Shown piece by piece: positions 5,246 to 5,254 of a stretch of DNA of 5,254 nucleotides (its first letter is position 1; every line of letters begins with the position of its first letter). The notes below the pieces were generated by a model. That model was not told the origin of the DNA and did not search any database. It saw nothing but the letters and a program-made list of their open reading frames with translations. Source of the DNA: Eubacteriales Family XIII. Incertae Sedis bacterium (GTDB taxonomy: Bacteria > Bacillota > Clostridia > Peptostreptococcales > Anaerovoracaceae); assembly GCA_031290715.1 (NCBI GenBank), contig JAITNA010000076.1, positions 1-5,254 on the forward strand. Direction: 5' to 3'. Made by a program: the position numbers and the translations under genes.

Positions 5246-5254
5246 GAACAAATG

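Overview
The window reads as a piece of chromosome from a GC-rich member of the Clostridia (Firmicutes). This rests on the family resemblance of UvrA, IlvE, IlvN and the nicotinate phosphoribosyltransferase, on GTG/ATG starts with purine-rich ribosome binding sites, on near-consensus sigma-A-type promoters, and on a tiny holin-like toxin of a kind common in Firmicutes. No closer assignment can be made without a search. The coding part is clearly GC-rich. The last ~275 bases are about 40% GC by hand count, so they look compositionally foreign to their neighbours.

Layout. Positions 1-420 (+) hold the 3' end of a nicotinate phosphoribosyltransferase gene (NAD salvage), cut by the window edge. 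It runs tail-to-tail into a minus-strand pair, and the two stop codons overlap by 22 bp. The pair is ilvE (917-1993, branched-chain aminotransferase) followed 14 bp later by ilvN (399-902, regulatory subunit of acetolactate synthase). The pair has its own extended -10 promoter at 2032-2061 and a short leader of about 32 nt, with no T-box or attenuator visible. Upstream of it on the same strand is uvrA (2077-4929), a full-length 950-residue nucleotide-excision-repair ATPase with both ABC modules intact.

The most interesting part is the gene-poor end at 4930-5254, which I read as a compact type I toxin-antitoxin locus. A minus-strand promoter (5217-5245) drives a 25-codon ORF (5083-5160). The ORF has an excellent ribosome binding site and encodes a hydrophobic peptide ending in four lysines. 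Facing it, a plus-strand promoter (TTGACA, 17 bp, TAAAAT at 4963-4991) drives a putative ~100-nt antisense RNA. That RNA ends at a perfect 10-bp hairpin plus T-run overlapping the toxin's stop codon. This convergent, 3'-overlapping layout is that of TxpA/RatA and BsrG/SR4. The toxin leader and the antisense RNA also carry a matched pair of 35-nt segments in inverted orientation, which could let the 5' and 3' ends of a long toxin mRNA pair.

How the parts work together: IlvE and IlvN act at the end and the regulated start of branched-chain amino acid synthesis. UvrA and the toxin are co-oriented, and no strong minus-strand terminator is seen between them, so toxin transcripts could run into uvrA. 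The nicotinate phosphoribosyltransferase is unrelated and only shares the convergent border.
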